From Gracilibacillus alcaliphilus (GTDB lineage: Bacteria; Bacillota; Bacilli; Bacillales; Amphibacillaceae), in NCBI RefSeq assembly GCF_016909015.1, contig NZ_JAFBFA010000002.1:124001-188000 (forward strand): a stretch of DNA of 64,000 bases. The letters run 5' to 3'. Within the stretch, counting starts at the first letter, position 1. Every line of letters starts with the position of its first letter. The notes under the pieces were generated by a model. It was not told the DNA's origin, ran no database searches, and was given only the letters and a program-made list of their open reading frames with translations. Below are positions 25,710 through 34,332 of the stretch, piece after piece. The position numbers and the translations under genes were made by a program.

Positions 25710-27530
25710 ATGACAAAAGAGCAAAAATCATTGCCAACTCGGGATCAGATTCCCGAAGAATTAACTTGGAAACTAGAAGATATCTTTGCTACAGATGAAG
25801 AATGGGAGAAAGAATGGCAAGAGGTTAAAAATGTATTACCTAAATTCGAATCTTTTAAAGGGACACTAGGAGATAGTGCAGACAAGCTATATCAATTATT
25901 TACTTTGCAAGATGAAGTCTCGGAAAGTTTAAGTAAATTATATACATACGCACATATGCGCTATGATCAGGATACAACGAATTCCTTTTATCAAGCACTA
26001 AATGGAAAGGCTGAAACACTTATTACACAAGCTTCCAGTATGATGAGTTTTATCACGCCTGAAATATTGAAACTTGATGAGTCTGACTTGAATCAATATG
26101 TGAAAGAACATGAAGGATTACAGCGTTATCAACATACACTTGATGAAATTAACCGTCAGCGCCCCCATGTCTTGTCTGAGCAAGAGGAGGCTTTACTGGC
26201 CGAAGCTTCAGAGGCGACGGATAGTGCTTCACAAACGTTTGGAATGCTTAATAATGCAGATCTAACTTTTCCAACGATTGAAGATGAGAATGGTAATCCA
26301 GTGGATTTAACTCATGGCAGATATATTAACTTTTTAGAATCTGCTAACCAACGTGTAAGACATGACGCCTTTAAGGCAATGTATGACACGTATGGACAAT
26401 TCAAAAATACTTTTGCTTCTACACTCCAAGGTGCAGTGAAAAAAGATAATTTCTATGCGAAGGTTCGTAACTATGATTCAGCACGTCACGCTGCCTTGGA
26501 TAAAAATAATATTCCTGAGTCTGTTTATGATAATCTAATTGAGGCTATTCATGAAGGATTACCTTTACTGCAGCGCTATGTCGCACTCCGTAAGAAGGTA
26601 TTGGATGTTGACGAGCTCCATATGTATGATTTATATACGCCAATGGTTCCGAATGTCCATATGAAGTATTCTTATGAACAGGCACAAGAAGCTGTTATCG
26701 AGGCTCTGAAGCCGTTCGGTGAGGAGTATTTAGAAGTAATGAAGCGAGCCTTCAGCGAACGATGGATTGATGTAGAAGAGAATAAGGGCAAACGGAGCGG
26801 TGCTTATTCGTCGGGAGCGTATGGTACGAATCCTTATATTTTAATGAATTGGCAAGATAATTTGAACAACTTATTTACTTTAGCACATGAGCTGGGTCAC
26901 TCTATGCACAGTTATTATACTCATGACAGCCAGCCATACCGTTACGGAAACTATTCGATTTTTGTAGCAGAAGTAGCTTCTACTTGTAATGAAGCGCTGT
27001 TAAATGAGTATTTAGTGGAACAGACCGATGATCCGAAAGAAAAGTTATATCTGCTTAATCATTTCTTAGAAGGATTTAGAGGTACGGTGTTTAGACAAAC
27101 TATGTTTGCTGAATTTGAGCATATGATTCATCAACTATCTCAAGATGGGGAAGCTCTAACAGCAGATCGGTTAACAGAAATTTATTATGACCTGAATAAG
27201 ACGTATTTTGGAGATGACTTAGTGATTGACGAAGAAATCGGTTTGGAGTGGGCTAGGATTCCACACTTCTACTATAATTATTATGTATATCAATATGCAA
27301 CAGGTTATGCAGCCGCACAGTCATTGGCTGCACAGATCCTGGAGGAAAAACAACCAGCTGTGGAACGGTACTTGGATTATTTGAAAGCTGGAAGCAGTGA
27401 TTATCCAATCGAAGTTTTAAAGAAGGCTGGAGTAGATATGACCGAAAAAACGCCAGTCGAAAATGCGCTAAAAGTATTTGAAGAAAAACTGAATGAAATG
27501 GAAGCATTATTAGAGCAAGAATTAGCCTAA
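25710..27530 (+). CDS. pepF: Oligoendopeptidase F
   Basis: This 606-aa M3B-family zinc metallopeptidase cleaves oligopeptides in the cytoplasm. The zinc motif HEXXH is AHELGHSMHSYY at about residues 391-402, and the third ligand Glu lies in VAEVASTCNEALL. The N-terminal helical lid domain is present and the length is typical. ATG 25710 follows AAGGAGG; the frame is open to 25653 without another good start. A terminator follows at 27546. Position after coiA is as in B. subtilis and staphylococci. Confidence 0.96.
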   Translation: MTKEQKSLPTRDQIPEELTWKLEDIFATDEEWEKEWQEVKNVLPKFESFKGTLGDSADKLYQLFTLQDEVSESLSKLYTYAHMRYDQDTTNSFYQALNGKAETLITQASSMMSFITPEILKLDESDLNQYVKEHEGLQRYQHTLDEINRQRPHVLSEQEEALLAEASEATDSASQTFGMLNNADLTFPTIEDENGNPVDLTHGRYINFLESANQRVRHDAFKAMYDTYGQFKNTFASTLQGAVKKDNFYAKVRNYDSARHAALDKNNIPESVYDNLIEAIHEGLPLLQRYVALRKKVLDVDELHMYDLYTPMVPNVHMKYSYEQAQEAVIEALKPFGEEYLEVMKRAFSERWIDVEENKGKRSGAYSSGAYGTNPYILMNWQDNLNNLFTLAHELGHSMHSYYTHDSQPYRYGNYSIFVAEVASTCNEALLNEYLVEQTDDPKEKLYLLNHFLEGFRGTVFRQTMFAEFEHMIHQLSQDGEALTADRLTEIYYDLNKTYFGDDLVIDEEIGLEWARIPHFYYNYYVYQYATGYAAAQSLAAQILEEKQPAVERYLDYLKAGSSDYPIEVLKKAGVDMTEKTPVENALKVFEEKLNEMEALLEQELA

Positions 27531-27545
27531 AAAATGGTCTAAAAA

Positions 27546-27586
27546 AAGAATCGGGGTGCAGTTGAATTCTGCCCCGATTCTTTACA
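27546..27586 (+). terminator. Terminator of pepF
   Basis: The stem AAAGAATCGGGG / CCCCGATTCTTT has a 15-base loop and weak following Ts. Confidence 0.85.
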
Positions 27587-27757
27587 TAATCTTGATTGCT
27601 AACGCGATCATCCGATTCAATTTAGCGTTATAAATGGTCTATTCATGTGAAGGTTAATGTCTTCTATCCTTTAGTAAAGCAGAAAGGACCTGAGGGTGTC
27701 CAGCGCAGCGTTTTTTTTTGCTGAAATAAGTAAGGGCAAAAGTCGCCAGGTATCTCC

Positions 27758-27952
27758 TTATATAAAACGAGAGCGGCGTCTATTAGATGGTTTAAAACCT
27801 TTGAATTGTTTCTTTGATTGATAAAAATACACGGTAACATAAATAGAAATAAATAGTAATGGAATGGTGAAGTAGGGAGGTATAATTCGCATCAGGCCAA
27901 AGATATTGAGTATGAATGCCAAGACAGGAACGAATAAGAGCATTATTCGCAT
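27758..27952 (-). CDS. Small membrane protein, YizD position
   Basis: A 64-aa protein with two hydrophobic helices (residues about 2-20 and 27-46) and a very basic tail KPSNRRRSRF. The ribosome site AAAGGAGGG lies about five bases before the ATG, so translation is likely. In B. subtilis the small gene yizD lies in the same place between pepF and yjbH, but I cannot confirm sequence similarity. The basic C-terminus probably faces the cytoplasm. Confidence 0.65.
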   Translation of the reverse strand: MRIMLLFVPVLAFILNIFGLMRIIPPYFTIPLLFISIYVTVYFYQSKKQFKGFKPSNRRRSRFI

Positions 27953-28209
27953 AAAAACCCTCCTTTCTAACTTCGCAAAGTATGTACGAAATATTGGATT
28001 GCTTGAACATCCTCCTATAAAAGCATCTTGATTATCGTTTATAAGTCTGTCTCAAAGTTCAAGCAGAGTGAAGAAGTTAGGATAAGGAACATTTGACTAA
28101 TTTTTTGAAGAGTTTAGGTTGCTGTATTTCTTTTAGTATATGTCCAACATTGCGTGAAAATCACTTAAGGAAACAGAAATGAGGAAGAAGAGGAATAAAA
28201 ATGACAAAA

Positions 28210-28261
28210 TTGTGAAATATTGAACATGTATATTGTTTATCTGACAGACTTTTGTTATAGT
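28210..28261 (+). promoter_or_regulatory. Promoter of the RoxS-like sRNA with Rex/ResD-type box
   Basis: -35 TTGTTT (28233-28238) and -10 TATAGT (28256-28261) are 17 bases apart. Just upstream, TTGTGAAAT (28210-28218) matches the TTGTGAAAT box recognised by ResD/SrrA and by Rex at roxS/rsaE genes. The second half, TTGAACA, is a degenerate Rex half-site. Confidence 0.78.
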
Positions 28262-28267
28262 GAGTAC

Positions 28268-28372
28268 AAGTTAAACAAATATACCCCATTTTGTTTGACC
28301 TGATTTATCTCCTGTCCCTTATCTAGAGTAGCAAAGAGGAGCTGCTTGAGTACAGCTCCTCTTTGTTATTGT
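28268..28372 (+). ncRNA. roxS: RoxS/RsaE-type regulatory small RNA
   Basis: An expected transcript of about 105 nt starts just after a perfect promoter and ends in the stem AAAGAGGAGCTG / CAGCTCCTCTTT. It contains C-rich single-stranded motifs, TATACCCCATTTTGTTTGA at 28280-28298 and TCTCCTGTCCCTTATC near 28308-28323. These resemble the conserved CCCC and UCCC seed regions of RsaE/RoxS. RsaE in Staphylococcus and RoxS in Bacillus lie between pepF and the yjbH homologue, the same place as here. RoxS-type RNAs repress TCA-cycle and NAD-linked genes by covering ribosome sites. Identification is from memory of the family sequence plus synteny. Its terminator region touches the spxH stop codon. Confidence 0.82.
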
Positions 28373-29259
28373 GTATATTTCCAAAAACAACCGAATTTAA
28401 CGGGTACTTTTTCTACAAGTTGTTTTAACTGTAATTTTTTCATTTCCTTTTCTGCCTTCTCCATGGACCAATCATAAACGACGGCCACCTCTTTGGTACC
28501 AACAAAATTATAATGAGAAATAAAATCTAATAATTTCGGCTTTTTTGCTGGAAGAGGTTCTTTTTGTAACATTTGCTTTAGTATTCTGACGTATACTTCA
28601 TAAGGATAGCTTCCAGAAATTTTTAACCCGGCGTCATCTTCTGATTCGTTAAAGAAAACCATCGTAGGCAATTCATCGACTTCCATTTCTTTGGTAATCT
28701 TTATATCACAGTGCAAAGCTTTTTTGGCAGAACAAGAATATAGGTCGTTGCGGAATTCGTCTAGATCCAAGTGCACTCGCTTGGCAACGGTCAACAAATT
28801 CTCTTCTTGTGTGATATTTTGCTTATCTAAAAAAGCCATTTCTTGCATCTTTCGTAAAAAGCGTTTCCCAGCCTTCTTTCCTTGTAATTCAGCAGCCTTG
28901 ATGGCGATCGAGGCAAGGCGTGGCTGATGAATAGGGTTTTCAACCCAAATGTCTCCATCACATGGCATACCAGTACGGTTGGCTGTCTTTTCCCAAATAT
29001 CCTTTAGTTGACGAGGCTTTTCAAAAGACTCTCTGTTAGCACATAAGGCTTGCCCGCTAAGGACAGTTCGAATCGTGAAAAAACGTCCATATTCAATGGA
29101 TAATTTCTTGATAAAAGGTTCTAATGCCCAGCATTCAGGACATAATGGATCTATAAAAATATATATTTCAATCGGTTTTTTTAAAATGTCAATAAAGTGA
29201 TAATGCGTTGTTTGGTTCCGATCTTGCTTGTTCCAAGATCCGGCAGATTTCCAATTCAC
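28366..29259 (-). CDS. spxH: ClpXP adaptor protein SpxH (YjbH)
   Basis: This 297-aa DsbA/thioredoxin-like protein presents Spx to ClpXP for degradation. The CXXC site is DPLCPECWALEPF near residues 38-41, followed by the DsbA helical insertion. A linker and a winged-helix-like end (FISHYNFVGTKEVAVVYDW) complete the protein. It overlaps the upstream truncated hemoglobin gene by four bases, so the two are one operon. Spx itself is encoded at 18698 in this window. Confidence 0.93.
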   Translation of the reverse strand: MNWKSAGSWNKQDRNQTTHYHFIDILKKPIEIYIFIDPLCPECWALEPFIKKLSIEYGRFFTIRTVLSGQALCANRESFEKPRQLKDIWEKTANRTGMPCDGDIWVENPIHQPRLASIAIKAAELQGKKAGKRFLRKMQEMAFLDKQNITQEENLLTVAKRVHLDLDEFRNDLYSCSAKKALHCDIKITKEMEVDELPTMVFFNESEDDAGLKISGSYPYEVYVRILKQMLQKEPLPAKKPKLLDFISHYNFVGTKEVAVVYDWSMEKAEKEMKKLQLKQLVEKVPVKFGCFWKYTQ

Positions 29260-29657
29260 AATGATTCTCCTTTCTGTTCGGGTGTATTCATCATGTGATT
29301 GGCTGTCAAAGTAAGCCGATCAAACATTGCACTACGGTACGGTTCAGGAATTTCTGCCACTTCTAAAGCCTCTTCCATACAGGAAAGCCACGCGTCACGC
29401 CTTGTTGGAGTAATCGGAAAGCGTAAATGTCGTTTCCTCATCATTGGATGTCCATGTTCTTGAATATATAAAGGCGGACCTCCAAAAAATTGAGTTAAAA
29501 ACTGCGTTTGTTTTCTTGCAACTTCTGTAAAATCATTTGGGAAGATAGGGATTAAATCAGGATGTTTGGCTACACGTTCATAAAAAGCCTCGACTAATTT
29601 CTTGATTGTTTCTTCTCCGCCAATTGCTTCATAAAGAGAGCTAGTTGTATCTTTCAT
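29256..29657 (-). CDS. yjbI: Group II truncated hemoglobin (YjbI)
   Basis: A 133-aa heme protein of the trHbO type. It has YEAIGGEETIKKLVEAFYERV with the TyrB10 region and FLTQFFGGPPLY. The proximal His lies in HPMMRKRHLRFPIT, and WLSCMEEAL follows with the conserved TrpG8. It probably binds O2 or NO in the cytoplasm and is linked to redox control through its operon with spxH. The same yjbI-yjbH pairing is found in Bacillus and Staphylococcus. Confidence 0.94.
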   Translation of the reverse strand: MKDTTSSLYEAIGGEETIKKLVEAFYERVAKHPDLIPIFPNDFTEVARKQTQFLTQFFGGPPLYIQEHGHPMMRKRHLRFPITPTRRDAWLSCMEEALEVAEIPEPYRSAMFDRLTLTANHMMNTPEQKGESL

Positions 29658-29779
29658 ATTTTTCCAAACCTTTCTCGTTCCATGATCCTCATATTCTTTA
29701 TCACAGTGTTAATGGTTCGTAAGTCCCTCACTGATAAGAAAATAGGAATAAAGAGGTGAGGGATAACGTATGCTGTCTT

Positions 29780-30560
29780 GATAAGTCTCGCTATCCATCA
29801 GCCGAAAGCTCCCGACTGATGGAAGTCTCACTTTGCCACGGTGTAACGTCCGTAAGTCCCTGTTCCCAAGCGCATATCATTATCAAGCAACAAGGAAATA
29901 AGGGGAAACGATCGTTAACACCCTGATAAGTCTCGCTATCCATCAGCCGAAAGCTCCCGACTGATGGAAGTCTCACTTTGCCACGGTGTAACCGTCCGTA
30001 AGTCCCTGTTCCCAAGCGCATATCATTATCAAGCAACAAGGAAATAAGGGAAACGGTCGTTAACACCCTGATAAGTCTCGCTATCCATCAGCCGAAAGCT
30101 CCCGACTGATGGAAGTCTCACTTTGCCACGGTGTAACCGTCCGTAAGTCCCTGTTCCCAAGCGCATATCATTATCAAGCAACAAGGAAATAAGGGAAACG
30201 GTCGTTAACACCCTGATAAGTCTCGCTATCCATCAGCCGAAAGCTCCCGACTGATGGAAGTCTCACTTTGCCACGGTGTAACCGTCCGTAAGTCCCTGTT
30301 CCCAAGCGCATATCATTATCAAGCAACAAGGAAATAAGGGGAAACGGTCGTTAACACCCTGATAAGTCTCGCTATCCATCAGCCCAAAGCTCCCGACTGA
30401 TGGAAGTCTCACTTTGCCACGGTGTAACCGTCCGTAAGTCCCTGTTCCCAAGCGCATATCATTATCAAGCAACAAGGAAATAAGGGGAAACGGTCGTTAA
30501 CACCTTGATAAGTCTCGCTATCCATCAGCCGAAAGCTCCCGTCTGATGGAAGTCTCACTT
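29780..30560. repeat. Tandem array of a 145-146 bp unit, about 5.4 copies
   Basis: Units start (GATAAGTCTCGC) at 29780, 29925, 30070, 30215, 30361 and 30507, the last being partial. Neighbouring copies are almost identical; differences are one-base indels (AAGGG/AAGGGG) and a few substitutions. Each unit has a perfect hairpin TCCATCAG...CTGATGGA. A second, longer imperfect stem pairs GGTGTAAC with GTTAACACC and closes over a GCATATCATTATC segment. A diverged half-unit precedes it at 29706-29779. The unit length is not a multiple of three, so the short minus-strand open frames seen across it are accidental. There are no spacers, so this is not a CRISPR array. The last copy abuts non-repeat sequence before yjbK. 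Confidence 0.93.
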
Positions 30561-30681
30561 TATTGTAACAGTCTTTATATCAAACAATCAAATTATGTGT
30601 TTGGTGATACGATCCTGCATGGTTAAAGGGACTAACTGTTATTGAACAGTTGTTAGATACACTGCTGCTCTTATTCTATGA

Positions 30682-31263
30682 TTAGCTGGATAGAGTTTTA
30701 TAGAAACGGGCGATCTTATTTGCAGTTTTTCTCCTTGGGATTTGCAGTATATTCAATATAGATGTAAATACTTGCTCACCTTGCAAACGAGTGGCTGCTT
30801 CTAATTCCAATTCATAATCGGTTTGGCCATTGTAGCAGCTAGTATCCAGTACAACAATTGTCTGTTGATAGTTACACTCCAGACGTTTGGTTTCCAACCG
30901 TCCGCCATATTGTAAGTTTTTTGAATTAATACCTATTACTGTAAGGTAGCTCTCAATCTCTGGTTTCGGAATAATAATACCATTCATCCAGGAGTGTGCT
31001 TCCGCAGGTGTCAGGGAAGCATGCACTTCCAACAGCCCGTCTCCATCTGGGTTAGGTTTTTTTAAAGTTAACTGAAATTGGTTATTCTTTTCTCTTATAC
31101 GCAGTGCGGCATGATGTTTCTTTAAATCAAACTGCCTCGTCTCAAAATAATAATTCTTTTGATGTGTTTCTTTCCAGTGATATGCTCGAAAAAATTTGTG
31201 TATGGATTCATACTCTTTTTCGGTAATTAGATTTTTATATTCAATTTCGATTTCTTCTGTCAT
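30682..31263 (-). CDS. yjbK: CYTH domain protein YjbK
   Basis: This 193-aa CYTH (triphosphate tunnel) enzyme family protein has the defining EIEYK motif at residues 4-8. The basic tunnel strands are ALRIREKNNQFQLTLKKP and RLETKRLECNY, followed by VLDTSCYNGQTDYELELEA. ATG 31263 follows AAAGGAGGAG; the frame extends 12 codons upstream without need. The family binds or hydrolyses triphosphates such as inorganic triphosphate or thiamine triphosphate. The substrate is not known here. Confidence 0.9.
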   Translation of the reverse strand: MTEEIEIEYKNLITEKEYESIHKFFRAYHWKETHQKNYYFETRQFDLKKHHAALRIREKNNQFQLTLKKPNPDGDGLLEVHASLTPAEAHSWMNGIIIPKPEIESYLTVIGINSKNLQYGGRLETKRLECNYQQTIVVLDTSCYNGQTDYELELEAATRLQGEQVFTSILNILQIPRRKTANKIARFYKTLSS

Positions 31264-31479
31264 CAAGGCTCCTCCTTTCCTTAGCGTATCATTGTGCAAA
31301 TCAACTGCAATGCCAATGTAATACAGTAGTCTATAGATAAAATTGGACTACTTCTAAAAAAGTTGCTGCGGAGGGCATGGTTTATTGAACAGTCTCCATC
31401 CCCAGCTCCAGTCAAAGAGGCCCTTCTTTTGTATAGTTAGAGTCTACCAAAACAACAACTAACGAAAGAGGACCTCTAA

Positions 31480-31662
31480 ATGAAAGATACCATATCTGCA
31501 TTAACAATGAAAGCCCCAGAACAAATAACCTGCCGTGCACTGCAGCAAAGTTATTCTCAACTGACTGTTCCCGCGTTTCTGATCGGCAGACCCAGCAAAG
31601 CGATGGAGATATTTTTAGGCTATCCGGAATTAGAACAATATAAATATTTTACTCAACGTTGA
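31480..31662 (+). CDS. Hypothetical 60-aa protein, unsupported family
   Basis: It starts MKDTISALTMKAPEQIT and ends LEQYKYFTQR. It has an AGAGGA-type ribosome site but no recognised domain, and there is no terminator close downstream. The sequence before it holds an imperfect inverted repeat (AGAGGCCCTTCTTT at about 31415-31428 and AAAGAGGACCTCT at about 31466-31478). That repeat could be a leader hairpin or the end of a dead mobile element. It lies in a 570-bp gap between yjbK and the lipoprotein. Low confidence that it is translated. Confidence 0.35.
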   Translation: MKDTISALTMKAPEQITCRALQQSYSQLTVPAFLIGRPSKAMEIFLGYPELEQYKYFTQR

Positions 31663-31832
31663 TCGAAAACTGTCTCGAATGTACCATTATTTAAGTGTTA
31701 TTACGATAGGCACAACAATTACAAATGGAACAAGCTCAGTTACCTAAACAAGGATTGGTTTTTTCATTTTATCTGGAAACCAACTCTTTTTTATGGTAAA
31801 ATAGTTGCATTACATATGGAGGAGGAATGGGA

Positions 31833-32399
31833 ATGAGGAAATTATTAATACTTATATTGTCGATGTTCTTTTTACTAGCAGCATGTGGAGAAACAGCCAA
31901 TGAAACAGGAGCAGCTGCGGAAGAGGATAGCACTTCAAACGAGGAGACAGATTCTGGTTCTGAGGAAGAAGCGGACGAATCAAGTGAAACGGAAGAGGCT
32001 GCAAGCGAAAATGAAAACAGTGGAGAAAGTGAATCAAGTACATATGATGAAATTCTACTTGATGATGATAATGTCAAAGTAGTATTAACTGAAATTGAAA
32101 CAGAAAGTGATGACATATTTGGTGATCAACACAACATCAAAATGGAAATTGAAAATAAACTTGATGAAACAATAGAAGTACAGTCTCGTGAGGTTTCTGT
32201 TGATGGTTTCATGGTCGATGATATGGTAGTTTTCAGTGAAACAGTAGCAGGAGGCAAGAAGTCGAACGCTGAACTCACTATTATGGCATTTGACGAGGAA
32301 CTTCCGGAATTAAACGAAAACATAGAATTTAAATTAATGATTCTGGATGAAGACTTCATGGAAGTAACAAGTGCAGACGTTACTGTCGATATTAAATAA
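31833..32399 (+). CDS. Lipoprotein with acidic linker (DUF5067-like)
   Basis: This 188-aa predicted lipoprotein has a basic start MRKLLILILSMFFLL and the lipobox LAAC at about residues 16-19. An extremely acidic Ser/Glu-rich linker covers roughly residues 25-75. The C-terminal beta domain (VKVVLTEIETES, IKMEIENKLDETIEVQ) resembles immunoglobulin-like DUF5067/DUF4352 folds. Of two ATGs, the second (31833) has proper spacing to GGAGGAGG. It is tethered outside the cell membrane. The function is unknown, and the acidic linker fits a salt-tolerant organism. Confidence 0.82.
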   Translation: MRKLLILILSMFFLLAACGETANETGAAAEEDSTSNEETDSGSEEEADESSETEEAASENENSGESESSTYDEILLDDDNVKVVLTEIETESDDIFGDQHNIKMEIENKLDETIEVQSREVSVDGFMVDDMVVFSETVAGGKKSNAELTIMAFDEELPELNENIEFKLMILDEDFMEVTSADVTVDIK

Positions 32400-32406
32400 A
32401 CAAATT

Positions 32407-32436
32407 GAAAGTCATCCTAACGGGTGGCTTTTTTAT
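32407..32436 (+). terminator. Terminator of the lipoprotein gene
   Basis: The stem AAGtCAtCC-taac-GGgTGgCTT is followed by TTTTA. Confidence 0.8.
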
Positions 32437-32869
32437 AGTTTTTTTAGCTGGAAACATGGTCATATTTGTGTTTTACATTGAATAATGAAGGTAACCAATA
32501 AGCGTAAAGGTGTTCAGTGGGTGATTTGCCCATCCCCAATTGAACGATAGTTACACGGTGATAAAAACACTGTTATATCAATATTTAAAAAGTTTTCATG
32601 TGTATATCTTCCCTGTGAATAATATATATATGGTAAAATGAAGGTAGATATCAACTAAAGCATTTGCTTGGAGCTGGACGTGGCTATCCTTTGACAAGTA
32701 GGTATCCGCAAGCAAGAATTCTATCATTCCCTAGCCAACAAGCAACAAGAATAAAATGAATTCTTTCGCTATGTAGTTTCAAACAGTGCATAGAAAAAAG
32801 CAACGCAGGACAGGCTGTCTTGCGCGAGTTTATAATGTGTAAAAAAATAGCAACTAGGTGGTGCTGCAT
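32437..32869. other. Intergenic region before the alarmone synthetase
   Basis: AT-rich with no supported gene. A TATATATATGGTAAAAT tract lies near 32623-32639. A TATAAT box at about 32830-32835 is followed by the AGGTGGTG ribosome site of the next gene, so the main promoter is probably just upstream of it. Confidence 0.4.
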
Positions 32870-33493
32870 ATGAACTGGAGAACCTTCTTGGCACCTTATG
32901 TCCAAGTCGTGGAGGAATTGAAAGTTAAACTAAAAGGAATGCGGGCTCAGTTTGAATATGAGACCAATCATTCTCCAATAGAATTTGTTACTGCGAGAGT
33001 AAAGCCTATTTCCAGTATTAAAGAGAAAATGAAAAGAAAGAATATACATATAGACAACATTGAAACCGAACTTCAAGATATTGCAGGGGTTAGGGTAGTG
33101 TGTCAGTTTGTTGATGATATTGATGATATTGTGGAACGATTAAAATCTCGTAATGACTTTGAGGTGATCGAAGAACGAGATTATATTAATCATAAGAAAG
33201 AAAGTGGTTATCGCTCTTACCATTTGATTATTTCTTATCCAGTAGAAACCATTCATGGAGAGAAGAAGGTTATTGCAGAGATTCAGATCAGAACACTTGC
33301 GATGAATTTTTGGGCAACCAATGAACACTCGCTTAATTATAAGTATGAAGGACGAATTCCGGAAAGGATTAGGGCACGTTTAAAAAGAGCAGCAGAGGCA
33401 GCCTTTAAATTAGATGAAGAAATGTCCAAAATTAAGGATGAAATCCAGGAAGCACAACGTATTTTTCGAACGGATAAAAATAATCATAAGTAA
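32870..33493 (+). CDS. relQ: Small alarmone synthetase, GTP pyrophosphokinase YjbM/RelQ
   Basis: This 207-aa single-domain (p)ppGpp synthetase transfers pyrophosphate from ATP to GDP or GTP. It has the synthetase core VTARVKPISSIKEKMKRK, AGVRVVCQFVDDIDDIV, YRSYHLII and EIQIRTLAMNFWATNEHSLNYKYEG, with the catalytic EIQIRT and H-NYK blocks. No hydrolase or TGS domain is present. ATG 32870 follows AGGTGGTG. It precedes nadK and yjbO in one operon (11- and 18-base gaps), as in B. subtilis. Confidence 0.95.
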   Translation: MNWRTFLAPYVQVVEELKVKLKGMRAQFEYETNHSPIEFVTARVKPISSIKEKMKRKNIHIDNIETELQDIAGVRVVCQFVDDIDDIVERLKSRNDFEVIEERDYINHKKESGYRSYHLIISYPVETIHGEKKVIAEIQIRTLAMNFWATNEHSLNYKYEGRIPERIRARLKRAAEAAFKLDEEMSKIKDEIQEAQRIFRTDKNNHK

Positions 33494-33504
33494 GGGAGGA
33501 ACCA

Positions 33505-34314
33505 ATGATGCGCTTTTGTATTCTGTCAAGGGAAGATAGTAAATCAAAAGTTATTACCTCTAGGATGAGGCAATACTTAGAGGATTTTGCTCTGGTCTAT
33601 GACAAAGAAGAACCTGAGCTAGTCATTTCTGTCGGGGGAGATGGCACTTTTCTTGAGGCGTTTCATACGTATCGACACCGATTAAAGGATACGGCCTTTA
33701 TCGGCGTTCATACTGGTCACTTAGGTTTTTATGCAGATTGGGTGCCCGAGGAAATAGAAAAATTAATTATAGAAATTGCAAAGAAACCATTTGAAGTGGT
33801 GGAGTATCCCTTATTAGATATTAAGATACATCCAGTTGACAGTAATGAGTATCAGCATTTTCTGGCACTAAATGAGGTGTCTGTTAAATCGACAGAAGGC
33901 ACATTGGCGATGGATGTCCATATCAAAGGAGTCCATTTTGAACGTTTTCGAGGAGACGGCTTATGTGTGTCTACTCCTTCGGGAAGTACTGCTTACAATA
34001 AGGCACTTGGCGGAGCAATCCTCCACCCATCTTTAAATGCCTTACAAGTGACAGAAATGGCCTCGATTAATAACAGGGTATACCGAACGATAGGCTCACC
34101 GTTAATTTTACCAAAACATCATGTCTGTGAATTGTTGCCGATTTATCAGGGCAGAAATATTTTAATTACTATTGATCATCAAACAGAAGTATACAAGAAT
34201 ATATCGCGAATCGAATGTCGTGTAGCTAATGAAAAAATCCGCTTTGCACGATTTCGTGCATTTCCATTCTGGAAAAGGGTGCACGACTCCTTTATCTCCG
34301 ATGAACGATCATAA
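33505..34314 (+). CDS. nadK: NAD kinase
   Basis: NadK phosphorylates NAD to NADP. The 269-aa protein has the GGDGT motif in SVGGDGTFLEAF (residues about 49-53), then GVHTGHLGFYADW, NEVSVKS and CVSTPSGSTAYNKALGG. These are typical of the short Firmicute enzyme (PpnK/YjbN). The start lies after AAGGGAGG. It is the second gene of the relQ-nadK-rluD-like operon. Confidence 0.96.
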   Translation: MMRFCILSREDSKSKVITSRMRQYLEDFALVYDKEEPELVISVGGDGTFLEAFHTYRHRLKDTAFIGVHTGHLGFYADWVPEEIEKLIIEIAKKPFEVVEYPLLDIKIHPVDSNEYQHFLALNEVSVKSTEGTLAMDVHIKGVHFERFRGDGLCVSTPSGSTAYNKALGGAILHPSLNALQVTEMASINNRVYRTIGSPLILPKHHVCELLPIYQGRNILITIDHQTEVYKNISRIECRVANEKIRFARFRAFPFWKRVHDSFISDERS

Positions 34315-34332
34315 GTATGAAGGTGAACGCAA

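Noticed and set aside
27792..28010. 72-codon minus-strand frame overlapping the small membrane protein
   Set aside because: The overlapping frame at 27758-27952 has a strong ribosome site and a sensible two-helix pattern. This one does not.
29791..30475. Minus-strand protein frames in the tandem array
   Set aside because: Unit lengths of 145 and 146 shift the frame at every copy, and the same peptide reappears only because the DNA is repeated.
29780..30560. CRISPR array
   Set aside because: Units are contiguous and 145 bp long with no unique spacers, and no cas gene is nearby.
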